A stretch of DNA of 64,000 bases from positions 124,001 through 188,000 of the forward strand of contig NZ_JAPDIR010000005.1 in NCBI RefSeq assembly GCF_029870595.1, written 5' to 3'. Of this stretch, positions 25,102-34,660 are shown piece by piece; position 1 is the first letter of the stretch, and each line of letters starts with the position of its first letter. The notes beneath the pieces were generated by a model. That model ran no database searches, had not been told where the DNA came from, and saw only the letters and a list, made by a program, of their open reading frames with translations. This stretch comes from Sphingomonas sp. CBMAI 2297. Lineage in GTDB: Bacteria; Pseudomonadota; Alphaproteobacteria; Sphingomonadales; Sphingomonadaceae. Made by a program: the position numbers and the translations under genes.

Positions 25102-28100
25102 GACGCCCTCGCCGCTTTGAGATGCGTTGTTATCTCGTTCGCGGCAGCGATCAGGGCCGCACCTTGAGCATGAATCCCTTCGAGCCCTGCCACCGGCCCC
25201 GATTGCTCGACCGTCGCGCCCGCTGCCTCGGCAAGCAGACTGACGACCGCTTCACCAGCTGTGAAGGCAAAGAAGACTGTTTCGAGAAGCGCTGCCTGTG
25301 CCGTGACCAGCGACGCAAGAGTCTTTGCGGGCGATGCGGCTTCATCACCAAAATCTTCCGGGAATGCATCCTCCTCTTCTGTCGCCCCGAACGCACTGAG
25401 GGTCCTTTGGAGATCGCGGGCTCCGTCGGTCAGTGTCCCTTGGACGCCTTCATAGGCGGTCTTCCACTCGCGAACCCTGTCCGACGCCACGCCGGGCAGC
25501 GCCTTGCTCGCCGAAACCACGGCTTGGTCGACCCGCTCGCCGTGCGCGCGGAGCGAACGGCCACGAAGCAGGCTAAGGAGCCGGTCAGACCGGTCGGCCA
25601 ACCGCCGCTGCTCGTCGTTCATCATCACCGGCAGCACTTCATGCGCATTTACGAGTTGCTCAGCGGCAGTCTCGATGATCTTTCGCGCTTCGGTATGCGT
25701 CAGCACTTTGGCGGGTATGTCGCTGAACTTGAGCGTGCGGATCAGCACCACCACAGCACCAGCCGCCACGCCCGAGGCGAGCCCGAACTCCTTGGAATCG
25801 CCTTGCGGCAAACTCAAACTCTCGCGCAGCAACGTGCGCAGCCCGGCATGTTGTTGCGCAGTCGCGCTCAGCAGAGTCTGCCACTTGGTCGTGCGCGAAG
25901 CTGGGGCGCTCTCAGCGATACCTTCGTCCTGCAACAGCACTCGCCATTGTTCGGCGGGGCTTGCTGTGGGTAGAACTGCGCCGCGCAACCAGGCGCGAAC
26001 GAGCAGAATCTGGGCAGCGGCGACGGCGGGCCTCCACGGCGAGCCCCGTTTCGTCTCGCCGAGCACCTTGTCGATGTAGTCGCAGATGTGTCGCTTCAGA
26101 TGCCGCAGCATCCTAGCCAGCCGTGCTTGACGGAACTCGATTTCGTCCGCGGTCGCGGTCGCATTGCCCTCGATCTCGGCATAGGCCTCGAGTCCGTCTT
26201 GAAGCCAGGCCTCAACGGGAAGAAGTAAGAGGTCGCGGCGCGCTGCCGCCGTTCCTTCGATCTTGAGCGTGGTGGCTTGGATCAACCTGCTCCAGATCCA
26301 GCCGTCATAGCCTGAGGTGCGTGGGTCTATCTGATCGGCAATTCGGAAAAGGGCGTCGTTCCACTCATTCGGATTCTGCAGCTTCCCGCCGTCCTTGCGC
26401 CACTGCTGGATGTTTGCCGGGTCGAGACGAAGCTTGGCCTGGCGTGTCGGCGTTGAGAGTGCCGATTTTGCACTTGCAGGCGGCGCCGGCGTCGGCGTCG
26501 CGGTTGTTGGCTCGGGAAGCGGTTGCGCTACGATCGGTTCAGGCTCGCGGGCATCGAGAGGTATCGATGACGCTGGCGCAGGTGGAGGCGGCGGCGGGGC
26601 CAGCTCCGGCTGGATCGCCGGCGCTTCGACAGGCACGACCACAGCGTCGCCCGGTTCGCCGCCTAACCACGGTAGCCGGAATGCTTCGAACACGGCTTGC
26701 GGAACGCCATGGAAAGCGAGATTGCCACCAGGCTCGAGCGTCGTCTGTAAATCCCCGGTCGCGCCCCAGAAGGTCATTGTTCGCCGGAGCCGCTCGCGTT
26801 CTGTCTCATCCTGGCTACGCGCTTGCAACAACCGGCCGAGCGCCCCCGAGGCGTAGCGCGTGCGTGGATCAAAGGCCCGTACTTCGATATTTGCGCCGGG
26901 ATAGGCTCCAGCATCCAGTATCTCGGGCTGTCTGAGGCTCGGAGAAAGGATCGACTGGATCACGCCGCGCGGAGTCTTCCACGTCCGCCGCTGATCCTGC
27001 TCGTTCAGCGCGTTGAAGAAGCCATCGAGCGCCTTTGGCGTGAACGGGAAGAAGCCGATGCCGTCAATCTCACCAAAGACAGCATGGCACACCTCGACCC
27101 GCGAGCAGTCGAGACAGGGATTGGGCGGCGGGCGATCGGGCGCGATGCGTTGTGCTTCGCGCCACACCTTGAGGCTTTCCGGACCGGCGCGCGTCGCTGC
27201 GAGATAGCGGCTCACGAACCGCTGGCGATCCACAGAATCGCGCATCATCGCGACATCCTGGATGCCGTGCTCGCCTTCACCCAGGCTGATCTTGTGGGTG
27301 ATGCGGTCCTGATAGTTGGTCCGCAGCGTGGTGTCATAATAATCGGGCGTGAGGCCCACCACCGAGACGAGGTCGCACTGATCGCGCGTATCTTCATTGT
27401 CGCTGCGCGTGTCGGCGTTGGTCGTCAGCACATCGATCAGGCTGTCGTCCAGACCTTCCCAACTGGTGATGTCCTCGAGCAGCAGCACAAGCCGCTCGCC
27501 GCGGGCGCGCAAGGCCCGGCGGACCTCGCGGAAAAGCTTCTTTAGACTGTCGGAGGTGACGCCGACCACATGCTGGATAGCATCATTCTTCCGACGATTG
27601 AGCGCATCGGCGAAGGCGACATGCTGCGGGATTTTCGAGCCCAGTTCACGAACCACCCGATCCGCATCCCAGCCCGCTTCGCGCGCTTCCTCGATATCGA
27701 CTGATTCGCCAATGAGCGCGGCCCGCAGGCTCAACGTCTTCGAGGATTTCAGATCGTCGCGATTGACCAGTTCGATCAGGTCGTAAACATCGAACACATT
27801 GAACCGCGCGGACTCGGAATTACGCTCGCCGTCCTTACCCGAGATCAACCGCAGAATGCGACGGGGTGCACCCCATTGCTCCTCGACATTGTCGGGGCGG
27901 AGCATTTGTGCCGGGTGCCAACGCTCGCACCAGTCCTGATCGACCAGCGGCCGTTCATAATGGTCCGGCTTTAGCGCTTGCAGCAGGTTCGAGTGAAATG
28001 TCCGGACGCGACCTGCCTCGGCAACCTTCTGCTTCGTTCCCAGCCCGTCGAACAACTCCCTGAACTCGCTCGGCAACCGTTCGCGCAATTGCGCGAGCGC

Positions 28101-28445
28101 GCCCTCGAGGCTGCCGTCCGAGCGTTGCAGCAGCAGCGGCCGATCCGTCTTATTGTCCGGCCAGTTGACATAGAGCCAGCGGATCAAGTGCGATTTGCCC
28201 GAACCTGGTTCGCCTTCGACCACGCAGAAGGCGTGGTGAACACCGGGCGGCGTGAGCGCCTCCAGCACACCGCGTTCGTCGAGGGTTCGAATCTCGTCCG
28301 CGCGCGCTCCACTGACCGAAAAGCCTCGGATCGGTGAATGGGTAGCAAGAAAGACCGCCTCATTACCCTCGAGCGCTTCGACACGGAACACCGTGCCCGC
28401 CGACTCCGCGCTCCAGCACGCGCTGCCAGGCATGACCTCAAGCAT
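25098..28445 (-). CDS. dpdH: DpdH-like P-loop ATPase
   Basis: A 1115-residue AAA/STAND-like ATPase. Walker A GEPGSGKS is at 78-85 and Walker B RLVLLLEDITSW at about 318-329. A Cys cluster (CLDCSRVEVC, 444-453) follows, then a long Pro-rich linker at about 610-690 and a helical C-terminal half. In Dpd islands the large P-loop protein DpdH sits with DpdG and DpdF, as here. Published genetics on the Salmonella Montevideo cluster places several non-core dpd genes in a restriction-like activity; the exact job of DpdH is not known to me. Start overlaps the DpdG stop by 8 bases and its own stop overlaps the next ATG. Name rests on size, motifs and order. Confidence 0.72.
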   Translation of the reverse strand: MLEVMPGSACWSAESAGTVFRVEALEGNEAVFLATHSPIRGFSVSGARADEIRTLDERGVLEALTPPGVHHAFCVVEGEPGSGKSHLIRWLYVNWPDNKTDRPLLLQRSDGSLEGALAQLRERLPSEFRELFDGLGTKQKVAEAGRVRTFHSNLLQALKPDHYERPLVDQDWCERWHPAQMLRPDNVEEQWGAPRRILRLISGKDGERNSESARFNVFDVYDLIELVNRDDLKSSKTLSLRAALIGESVDIEEAREAGWDADRVVRELGSKIPQHVAFADALNRRKNDAIQHVVGVTSDSLKKLFREVRRALRARGERLVLLLEDITSWEGLDDSLIDVLTTNADTRSDNEDTRDQCDLVSVVGLTPDYYDTTLRTNYQDRITHKISLGEGEHGIQDVAMMRDSVDRQRFVSRYLAATRAGPESLKVWREAQRIAPDRPPPNPCLDCSRVEVCHAVFGEIDGIGFFPFTPKALDGFFNALNEQDQRRTWKTPRGVIQSILSPSLRQPEILDAGAYPGANIEVRAFDPRTRYASGALGRLLQARSQDETERERLRRTMTFWGATGDLQTTLEPGGNLAFHGVPQAVFEAFRLPWLGGEPGDAVVVPVEAPAIQPELAPPPPPPAPASSIPLDAREPEPIVAQPLPEPTTATPTPAPPASAKSALSTPTRQAKLRLDPANIQQWRKDGGKLQNPNEWNDALFRIADQIDPRTSGYDGWIWSRLIQATTLKIEGTAAARRDLLLLPVEAWLQDGLEAYAEIEGNATATADEIEFRQARLARMLRHLKRHICDYIDKVLGETKRGSPWRPAVAAAQILLVRAWLRGAVLPTASPAEQWRVLLQDEGIAESAPASRTTKWQTLLSATAQQHAGLRTLLRESLSLPQGDSKEFGLASGVAAGAVVVLIRTLKFSDIPAKVLTHTEARKIIETAAEQLVNAHEVLPVMMNDEQRRLADRSDRLLSLLRGRSLRAHGERVDQAVVSASKALPGVASDRVREWKTAYEGVQGTLTDGARDLQRTLSAFGATEEEDAFPEDFGDEAASPAKTLASLVTAQAALLETVFFAFTAGEAVVSLLAEAAGATVEQSGPVAGLEGIHAQGAALIAAANEITTHLKAARAS

Positions 28446-29340
28446 CGAGGGCGCTCCCGTTGAGGATCACGGCGTTAAAGGCATGAATGTCGGCGAACGT
28501 ATCGCTCGCCAACTTCGCCACCACCTGCGCATCGCCGCGCGGAGCGACGAGACGGATAACGCCGTCTTCGTGCAAGTCACGCAGCGCAGCACTCAGAAGC
28601 CGGGAAATCGAGGTGCCCGGAACGTGCCCCATTCGCTTTGCGGCCGCCAAAAACAGCGTGCCCTTGTCCAAATACGGCAAGGTTGACGCGACCCAGGCAA
28701 GCATGGCGTCCGGGACGATCGCTTCGTCGCGCGGCAGGTCGCTAGCCCGGAGCGCACGATGCAGGCGGTCGGTCACCGAGAGCAACGTCGTTCTGGGCGC
28801 GATCGACTGGTTGAGGCCGACAAACTCCACCCACCGCATCCAGGTGGCGTGCCGGGAGGTATTGTAACGCTGATCGGCGGTTTCAATCGCACGCGGTTTG
28901 AGCGATCGCGTGAACAGATCCGCGATCTGCGCGGCGGTCCGGTCGCTCAGCCATTGCCGGTTCGCGCGAAGCTCGGTCTCGACCACCGCGCAGGCGAATG
29001 CGTCGAGAATATCAGCATCCGACGACTGATCGGCCTGCGCTAGAAGCAGACTGTGCACCAGGTCAGCAAAACCGCTAATGTCCACGGGCAGCGACGGCAC
29101 GGCCAACTCAACCGTATCTCTGCTGGTCTCGATGAGACCAAGCCCCGAGGCGGCCTGGAGCGCTTGGTTGACGAGGCCTCGGTCGTTCCGGTCTCGGGTG
29201 GCGTCGGTTAACCCGTCCCAGCGCGGCTTGAGCCATTGCTCGAGTTCGGACCGGGCAATCGTTCCGCCATGGGCGTCGACCACGGTCACGATCGCCCAGA
29301 GTCTCTCGGGTGTCCCCTGCGTTGCTGCCAGTAAGGCCAC
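28438..29340 (-). CDS. dpdG: DpdG-like winged-helix protein
   Basis: A 300-residue protein placed between the RecQ-like helicase and the P-loop ATPase. The start is GTG at 29340, inside a TAGTG that also ends the helicase gene, so translation is coupled. The N-terminal 70 residues (RLWAIVTVVDAHGGTIARSELEQWL) and a C-terminal stretch (ISRLLSAALRDLHEDGVIRLV) look like winged-helix modules; the middle is helical. This matches the DpdG position and size in Dpd islands, where it is linked to the restriction-like phenotype. No catalytic motif is visible; a DNA-binding adaptor role is an inference. Confidence 0.65.
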   Translation of the reverse strand: MALLAATQGTPERLWAIVTVVDAHGGTIARSELEQWLKPRWDGLTDATRDRNDRGLVNQALQAASGLGLIETSRDTVELAVPSLPVDISGFADLVHSLLLAQADQSSDADILDAFACAVVETELRANRQWLSDRTAAQIADLFTRSLKPRAIETADQRYNTSRHATWMRWVEFVGLNQSIAPRTTLLSVTDRLHRALRASDLPRDEAIVPDAMLAWVASTLPYLDKGTLFLAAAKRMGHVPGTSISRLLSAALRDLHEDGVIRLVAPRGDAQVVAKLASDTFADIHAFNAVILNGSALDA

Positions 29341-31847
29341 TAGTGAAGGCTCCCCTCAACGCGGTCTCGTGTCAGAGCCGAGAGCACAGCGATATCATAA
29401 GGCGCTGCGCGCGATGCGATCTGCGCCAGCGGCCGCCCTTCGAAGGTGAGGCCACGCGACCCTATAATGACCAGCGTTTGCGTGGGGAAACGGTTGATGA
29501 AAGCGCGACCGCGCTGCCACAGGCCCACGCCCATTTCATCATCCCGCGGCAGGAAAAGCGCTGTTGGCATATCCAGGGCCTCTAGCGCCGCATAACCGAA
29601 CCATTCGTGATGCTCCGTCACCAGTCCGAGGCCCGAACCCTGGGCAAGTCTCTCCGCGCATGCAGGACCTTCGCCATCCGGTACGACATATTGGACGATA
29701 CCCAGCCGGTCGAGCACCCCCACCGCGGTCGGAAGTTCGGCAGTGAGATCATCGCATTCGACAAAGGTCGTCCCGATGGCGAGTTGCGCCGACGCGGCAC
29801 TCGTAATCCCCCAAATGTCCTTGCCGCCACTGCAATGCATGTTGCGCGGTGGACGCTGTCCTTTACGACGACAGGGGGGACACCGCCCGCAATCTGGCGT
29901 CTCAGCAAGCGGATCGACGAGGCGATAGACCTCGGCCAGCACGCAATCGGTCGCCGAGGGTGAGGCACGCATCACCTTCAGGAAGGCGCGAAACTCGTTC
30001 AGCGCCTCCGATTGCTCGTCATCGCGCAGCAGCCCCAGACGTTCCCATAATATGTCCTGCGCAGCCTCATCCGCAAAAAGTGCGTCGTCGAGGATCTCTG
30101 CTTCCCAGAAAGTTGCGTTGGCGCCACGCTCCTGGACCTGCGTGATTTTAAGCATGCCTGCGCGCTGCATCAGGTTGAGCAAACTCATGTTCCAGCGGCG
30201 ATTATAGTCGCTGCTCTCGCCCTCAAGTTTCTCGTGCATCGCATCGATATCGAACTGCGCCAGCCTTTTGGCTCCAGACCAGTCAATCGCATGTTGCCGC
30301 TCGGCAAGCGCACGCATCTTGCGCCAGCGCAGCCGCGCCTTGTCGATCGTTAGCCACGACCCTGCCGCCATCCCGGCAGCCTGGCTCTCATCGTCCCGGA
30401 TCTTCTCGCCGCCTTTGAATCGGTCGCCCGCCGGCTGCCGTGTCCAGACGCTGAGCGCGATTCCTTGATGGCCATCGCGCCCCGAGCGGCCAATCTCCTG
30501 GTAGTAGCGGGCGGGGCTTTCCGGGATTCCGACATGAAGAATCGTGCGAACATCGGCCTTATCGATCCCCATTCCAAATGCCGATGTCGCCACGATCAGA
30601 TCGAGCGCGTCATCTGCCCAAGCGTCGATCACCGACTGGCGAAGCCGTGTGTCGCTGAGCGCGCCCGTGAACACCGCCAACCGCGCATAACCTCGCTTCC
30701 GCAACGTCGCTGCTAGCGTCTCGGCATGTTCGACCTGGTTGGTATAAATGATCGCCGGACGCGGCGCATGATCGATCAATCGGAGGAGTAGTTCATCTCG
30801 TTCGTCGTGCGACGTGACTGAGAGCGCCGCGAGATCGAACTCGTAGCGCGGGACGCCAGCATGCACCTCGAGCCACAGTCCGCCCTGATAGGCCTGGCGC
30901 AGCACGGCACGCGCGGCAGGTCCAAGCGTTGCCGACAACAGCATGGTGCGAAGTGCGGGATTGCGCCCTCGTAATTGCCCGACAAGCGCCGGCAGCCGCT
31001 GAAAATCGGGGCGGAAAGTTCGACCCCAACTCTCGATGATATGCGCTTCATCGACGACGAAGCCGCTGAGATGCGCGTTCACGCCAGGCGCCTTTTGATC
31101 AGGTGGGGTTGCCGCGTCCAGCAACGCTTCGCGCGCCGACGTGAAAGCGGTTTCCGGGGAGAGGATCAGCACGGGGACTTCGCCACGGCGAAACGCATCG
31201 AGCAGATCACGCCGCTCGTTTGCATCCAACTGGCCCGTTAGCGCACGGCTCTTCTCGAGGCCCGGGATTTCCTTGAGCGACCGTTCATGATCGAGCGCAA
31301 GCGCCACCGTCGGGGTGATCAGGGCGATGCAGGATCGACCTTGCGATGGCCAAAGACTCGGCGCCGCTTGGAAAAGTAGACTCTTCCCCGTGCCGGTCGG
31401 CATCGACACCATGAGTGTCGCGCCTGGAGGCATCGTCGCCACAGCCCGCAATGCAGCCTTTTGCGTCTCGCAGCGATATTCCTGGTGCTGCGACAAGCGC
31501 AGCAGCATCGCGTCGGGCGGCGAGGTGCGGTACGGGCGGCGCGGCGCGCTGTCGAGCGCGAGTGCCTCGGCAAAATCCGTGGGAAGGTCTGCTGGCCTTC
31601 CATCCAGTCGGACGATATTTCCGCTCAGCGAAAGGCCGAAGCGCGCCATTATCGCGCGCTCACGATCGTTCAATGTAAGATCGACGCTGGCAAGATCGAG
31701 GACATTGTCCGAGAGCCGCACCCACTCCCGCAATAGCGCAAGTCGATCGCCGGCTGCTTGAGCAGCAGAGAAGGTCTTGGCTGCACGCGCTATGCTGCGC
31801 GCCCGCCAATTTTCCGTGCTCTCAATTCCGTTAAGGTCCCCACCCAT
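29340..31847 (-). CDS. dpdF: DpdF, RecQ-like DNA helicase
   Basis: An 835-residue SF2 helicase. Motifs in order: MVSMPTGTGKSLLF (Walker A at 150-156), VVDEAHIIESWGR (motif II DEAH), LLSATLG (III), then a RecA2 half with SAFGMGIDKADVRTILH (V) and YYQEIGRSGRDG (VI), the typical RecQ sequence. A Cys-rich CGRCPPCRRK segment lies in the C-terminal third. RecQ-type helicases next to dpdG/dpdH and queuosine genes are named DpdF. It would unwind DNA during recognition or restriction of unmodified duplex. The gene starts 33 bases after the queC stop and ends in a coupled TAGTG. Confidence 0.8.
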   Translation of the reverse strand: MGGDLNGIESTENWRARSIARAAKTFSAAQAAGDRLALLREWVRLSDNVLDLASVDLTLNDRERAIMARFGLSLSGNIVRLDGRPADLPTDFAEALALDSAPRRPYRTSPPDAMLLRLSQHQEYRCETQKAALRAVATMPPGATLMVSMPTGTGKSLLFQAAPSLWPSQGRSCIALITPTVALALDHERSLKEIPGLEKSRALTGQLDANERRDLLDAFRRGEVPVLILSPETAFTSAREALLDAATPPDQKAPGVNAHLSGFVVDEAHIIESWGRTFRPDFQRLPALVGQLRGRNPALRTMLLSATLGPAARAVLRQAYQGGLWLEVHAGVPRYEFDLAALSVTSHDERDELLLRLIDHAPRPAIIYTNQVEHAETLAATLRKRGYARLAVFTGALSDTRLRQSVIDAWADDALDLIVATSAFGMGIDKADVRTILHVGIPESPARYYQEIGRSGRDGHQGIALSVWTRQPAGDRFKGGEKIRDDESQAAGMAAGSWLTIDKARLRWRKMRALAERQHAIDWSGAKRLAQFDIDAMHEKLEGESSDYNRRWNMSLLNLMQRAGMLKITQVQERGANATFWEAEILDDALFADEAAQDILWERLGLLRDDEQSEALNEFRAFLKVMRASPSATDCVLAEVYRLVDPLAETPDCGRCPPCRRKGQRPPRNMHCSGGKDIWGITSAASAQLAIGTTFVECDDLTAELPTAVGVLDRLGIVQYVVPDGEGPACAERLAQGSGLGLVTEHHEWFGYAALEALDMPTALFLPRDDEMGVGLWQRGRAFINRFPTQTLVIIGSRGLTFEGRPLAQIASRAAPYDIAVLSALTRDRVEGSLH

Positions 31848-31879
31848 TAGAAGTGTTTTCGACTCAAGTGATCAGGATT

Positions 31880-32578
31880 TCAATCTGTACCCGCAAATTG
31901 TTCGTAACCATTGCGGCGCAAATCACAGGCCGGGCAATTGTCGCAACCATAACCCCATGGATGCAGCGCGTCATGGTCCCCCTTGTAGCAAGTATGGGTT
32001 CCCGTGCGGATGAGTTCGACAAGTGCTGAACCGCCTAGTTCTTCGGCCAGGCGCCAGGTTGCCGCCTTATCGAGCCACATCAGGGGCGTGTGGAGCACCG
32101 AGCGGTTGCCCATGCCAAGGTTGAGCGTGACCTGCAGCGATTTGAGCGTGTCGTCGCGGCAGTCGGGATAGCCCGAATAGTCGGTCTCGCACATGCCGCC
32201 GACCATGTGGCGGAGCTCACGCCGGTAGGCGAGCGCTGCAGCCAGGGTGAAGAACAGTAGATTGCGTCCGGGTACGAAGGTATTGGGAAGGCCATCCTCC
32301 CGCATCTTTATCTCGGCGGTGCTGGTCAGCGCCGTCTCGCTCACCTGACCGAGGACCGACAGGTCCAGCATATGGTCCGGGCCGAGGTGATCCGCCCAGT
32401 CGGGGCGCTGAGCGATCAGCTCCCGACGGAAGCTGTCCCGACATTCCAGCTCGATGCTATGACGCTGGCCATAGTCGAAGCCGACCGTCTCGACCCGCTC
32501 GAAGCGGTCGAGTGCCCAGGCAAGGCAGGTCGCCGAATCCTGCCCCCCCGAGAATAGGACTAGCGCACCCTCGCTCAT
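31880..32578 (-). CDS. queC: 7-cyano-7-deazaguanine (preQ0) synthase
   Basis: QueC converts 7-carboxy-7-deazaguanine to preQ0 using ATP and ammonia. The PP-loop SGGQDSAT lies near the start and the zinc site at the end is [25 protein letters not shown] 32578 is chosen over a further upstream start because it overlaps the queD stop as ATGA and begins at MSEGALVLF, the usual N-terminus. In this operon its product preQ0 is the base that DpdA would insert into DNA. It may be an extra copy beside the host's tRNA queuosine set; the host copy cannot be seen here. Confidence 0.93.
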   Translation of the reverse strand: MSEGALVLFSGGQDSATCLAWALDRFERVETVGFDYGQRHSIELECRDSFRRELIAQRPDWADHLGPDHMLDLSVLGQVSETALTSTAEIKMREDGLPNTFVPGRNLLFFTLAAALAYRRELRHMVGGMCETDYSGYPDCRDDTLKSLQVTLNLGMGNRSVLHTPLMWLDKAATWRLAEELGGSALVELIRTGTHTCYKGDHDALHPWGYGCDNCPACDLRRNGYEQFAGTD

Positions 32579-32949
32579 GCGGTGACCTCCTCGCCCCAAT
32601 AGACACAGGTCTCGCCGCTGGAATCGCGGTGGACCGCCACCTTGTACAGATTGGCGATGTTGGGGCGCAGACGGTCCCAGATCCAGCGGCTGAGATTCTC
32701 CATCGTCGCGGGACCGAGGTCGTTGATCTCATCGAGAAAGCGGTGGTCTAGCGCGTCGCGCGCATCTTCCATCGCACGCTGGAGCAGCCCGAGATCGATG
32801 ATCATGCCGGTGGCAGGATCGGGGCGTCCGCGCACCGTGACCTCAGCGCGGTAGCTATGCCCATGGATGCGGCGGCTGGATTCGGTTTCGATCGACCGTT
32901 CGAGCGTGTGTGCGGCGTCGAAGCGGAACTGTTTGCTCAGTTCGAACAT
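32575..32949 (-). CDS. queD: 6-carboxytetrahydropterin synthase-like protein
   Basis: QueD makes 6-carboxytetrahydropterin from dihydroneopterin triphosphate, the step before QueE. The short 124-residue frame from ATG 32949 ([16 protein letters not shown]) is preferred; the ATG is inside the queE TGATG. Zinc histidines are seen in FDAAH and in RIHGHSY, and the Asp/His of LDHRFL is present. In E. coli QueD the catalytic Cys lies four residues before HGH (C-x3-HGH); here that residue is Ser (SRRIHGH), and I find no other Cys nearby. It could be a subfamily with another nucleophile, or reduced in activity. Role in Dpd follows from the operon. Confidence 0.85.
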   Translation of the reverse strand: MFELSKQFRFDAAHTLERSIETESSRRIHGHSYRAEVTVRGRPDPATGMIIDLGLLQRAMEDARDALDHRFLDEINDLGPATMENLSRWIWDRLRPNIANLYKVAVHRDSSGETCVYWGEEVTA

Positions 32950-33581
32950 CAGCGGATCCCGATCATTTTGTGCGACTGGAGCGAGAGGCGCCAGCGCGGG
33001 TTTTCGGTACAAAATGCAATCGTTGCGGCCAGATTGGCGTCAGCATCGGCGGAGTCCATCGGCTGCAGAAAAAAGTGGTGGAAATCGAGGTGCTCGAAAC
33101 GTGCCGGCTCCGCGTCGGCTTGGGGATAGACGAGCTTCAACTCATCGCCATGGGTCAGCACGATCTGGTTGTCCGCCTTGGGCGATACGCAAATCCAATC
33201 GATGCCGGCGGGTGCGGCTTGCGTGCCATTGGTCTCGACGCCGATTTCGAACCCGCGGCGGTGCAATGCGGCGACGAGCGCATCATCGACCTGAAGCAAC
33301 GGCTCGCCGCCGGTCAGCACGACATAGCGCCGGTCCGTGCTCGCGCCCCATTCGGCAACGATCGCTTCCGTTAGGCTTTCGGCGCTGGCGAACCGGCCGC
33401 CGCCGGTTCCGTCCATGCCGACAAAGTCCGTATCGCAGAAGCTGCACTGCGCCGTCGCGCGGTCTCGCTCCAAGCCGGACCAGAGGTTGCAGCCGGTGAA
33501 ACGGCAGAAGACGGCAGCGCGGCCGGCCTGCGCGCCTTCGCCTTGCAGCGTCTTGAAGACTTCTTTGACCGCGTAGCTCAT
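32949..33581 (-). CDS. queE: 7-carboxy-7-deazaguanine synthase (radical SAM)
   Basis: QueE rearranges 6-carboxytetrahydropterin to 7-carboxy-7-deazaguanine with a radical-SAM Fe-S cluster. ATG 33581 gives MSYAVKEVFKTLQGEG, the usual start; a longer frame to 33776 would sit inside the dpdB gene. The cluster cysteines have the QueE spacing: Cys in TGCNLWSG, then CSFC in AQCSFCDTDF. Other family marks are VLTGGEPLLQ and ETNGT. It overlaps dpdB at ATGA and ends in the queD start, so it is part of one long transcript. Confidence 0.93.
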   Translation of the reverse strand: MSYAVKEVFKTLQGEGAQAGRAAVFCRFTGCNLWSGLERDRATAQCSFCDTDFVGMDGTGGGRFASAESLTEAIVAEWGASTDRRYVVLTGGEPLLQVDDALVAALHRRGFEIGVETNGTQAAPAGIDWICVSPKADNQIVLTHGDELKLVYPQADAEPARFEHLDFHHFFLQPMDSADADANLAATIAFCTENPRWRLSLQSHKMIGIR

Positions 33582-34660
33582 GCGCTGGCAGCCCCTGCCT
33601 GCGGGGCTTCCGAGCCTTCCCGGGCACGGCGGCGCAGGTCGGACTTCACGATCCCCACCAGATAATGTTTGAGGAGCGCCACATCGTGGTTGAGATTCTG
33701 GAGGCTGTTCCAGCGCTTGATCTCGTCGCCAAACTCCCATTCGCCTGAGGTCCAGGCGGTGCGCCCGCGAAGGCATAGGAGACCTTCTTCGAAATCGTCG
33801 ATCGAGCGCGCGTCCGACCGCTGCGCGAGAACTTCCATGACGTCACCAAGCGCCTGGATGCCAGCCCCGTGCAGCAAGCGGGACGTGGCGGGCTTATGAC
33901 CGTGCCAGTCCAGCGGAAACACGCGCTTCACTGCATCGAAGAAGTTCGACACGAGCCTGACGCACTTATCCTCGCCTTTTGGCATGGCGATGAGCTCGCG
34001 CATCACACCGTTGGTAAGCGACTCCATCAACACCTTTTGGATGATCGTGTCGGCGATCTTTCCGTCCGGCATCGTATGCTGCTTGATATAGCCGTGGAGT
34101 GCGGTTTTCTCGGTGTTGAGCCGTGATGTGATTGCGGCGGCGGTCGATCGCCGGGCCATGCGCGGCGGCAGGTCGTCTACCGTCGGGAGCAGCTCATAGA
34201 TCAAGGACTTAGGCAGGGGCTTGGTGTTGTTGATCAACACGAACTGGCGCCTGAGCTCGGCTTCGTCACGACAGATCAGCGCCGAGACGAACACCTCGAA
34301 ATCACGGTCGAGCTCCGCGAGTGCCGAAAGCCGCTGCTGGCCATCGACGACGAGACCCGGTGCGCCATCGCTCACATCGATGGTCAGCATCGCTGTGCCG
34401 CCCCGCTCGGCGACGGTGACGCCGTCGATGAAGGCGACCACGATGGCATTGGGGAGGACGGCATTCGGCTTTTCGAGATAGTCGCGGATCTCGCGGATAT
34501 GCGCTGCGACCTGAGGGCGCTGGAACCCGCTGAGCTCACCTTCCGCGTTGCGGCCGATCCGGTCGATCGTCGCAAAGCGCAGAATGTCGCCGGCCTTGGC
34601 CGCGAACGTGAAGAGCTGATGCTCAACGCTCTGCCGCGCACAAACGGCGAGGTAGGTCAT
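33578..34660 (-). CDS. dpdB: DpdB-like DGQHR-domain protein, copy 1
   Basis: A 360-residue DndB/DpdB-like protein with the nucleotide-binding-type motif VDGQQRLSAL (DGQQR variant of DGQHR) at about 105-114. The N-terminal half carries GFQRPQVAAHIREIRDYL and FPNAI-like PNAIVVAF, both shared with copy 2. In Salmonella Montevideo DpdA and DpdB together are sufficient for preQ0 insertion into DNA. ATG 34660 is chosen because its product aligns with copy 2 from the start, though GTG 34678 is possible; either way the start lies within the last 60 bases of dpdA. The stop overlaps queE. Confidence 0.8.
   Translation of the reverse strand: MTYLAVCARQSVEHQLFTFAAKAGDILRFATIDRIGRNAEGELSGFQRPQVAAHIREIRDYLEKPNAVLPNAIVVAFIDGVTVAERGGTAMLTIDVSDGAPGLVVDGQQRLSALAELDRDFEVFVSALICRDEAELRRQFVLINNTKPLPKSLIYELLPTVDDLPPRMARRSTAAAITSRLNTEKTALHGYIKQHTMPDGKIADTIIQKVLMESLTNGVMRELIAMPKGEDKCVRLVSNFFDAVKRVFPLDWHGHKPATSRLLHGAGIQALGDVMEVLAQRSDARSIDDFEEGLLCLRGRTAWTSGEWEFGDEIKRWNSLQNLNHDVALLKHYLVGIVKSDLRRRAREGSEAPQAGAASA

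Noticed and set aside
31848..33581. preQ1 riboswitch controlling queC, queD or queE
   Set aside because: The genes overlap or are 33 bases apart inside an operon, leaving no room for a leader aptamer, and none was seen upstream of 37977.
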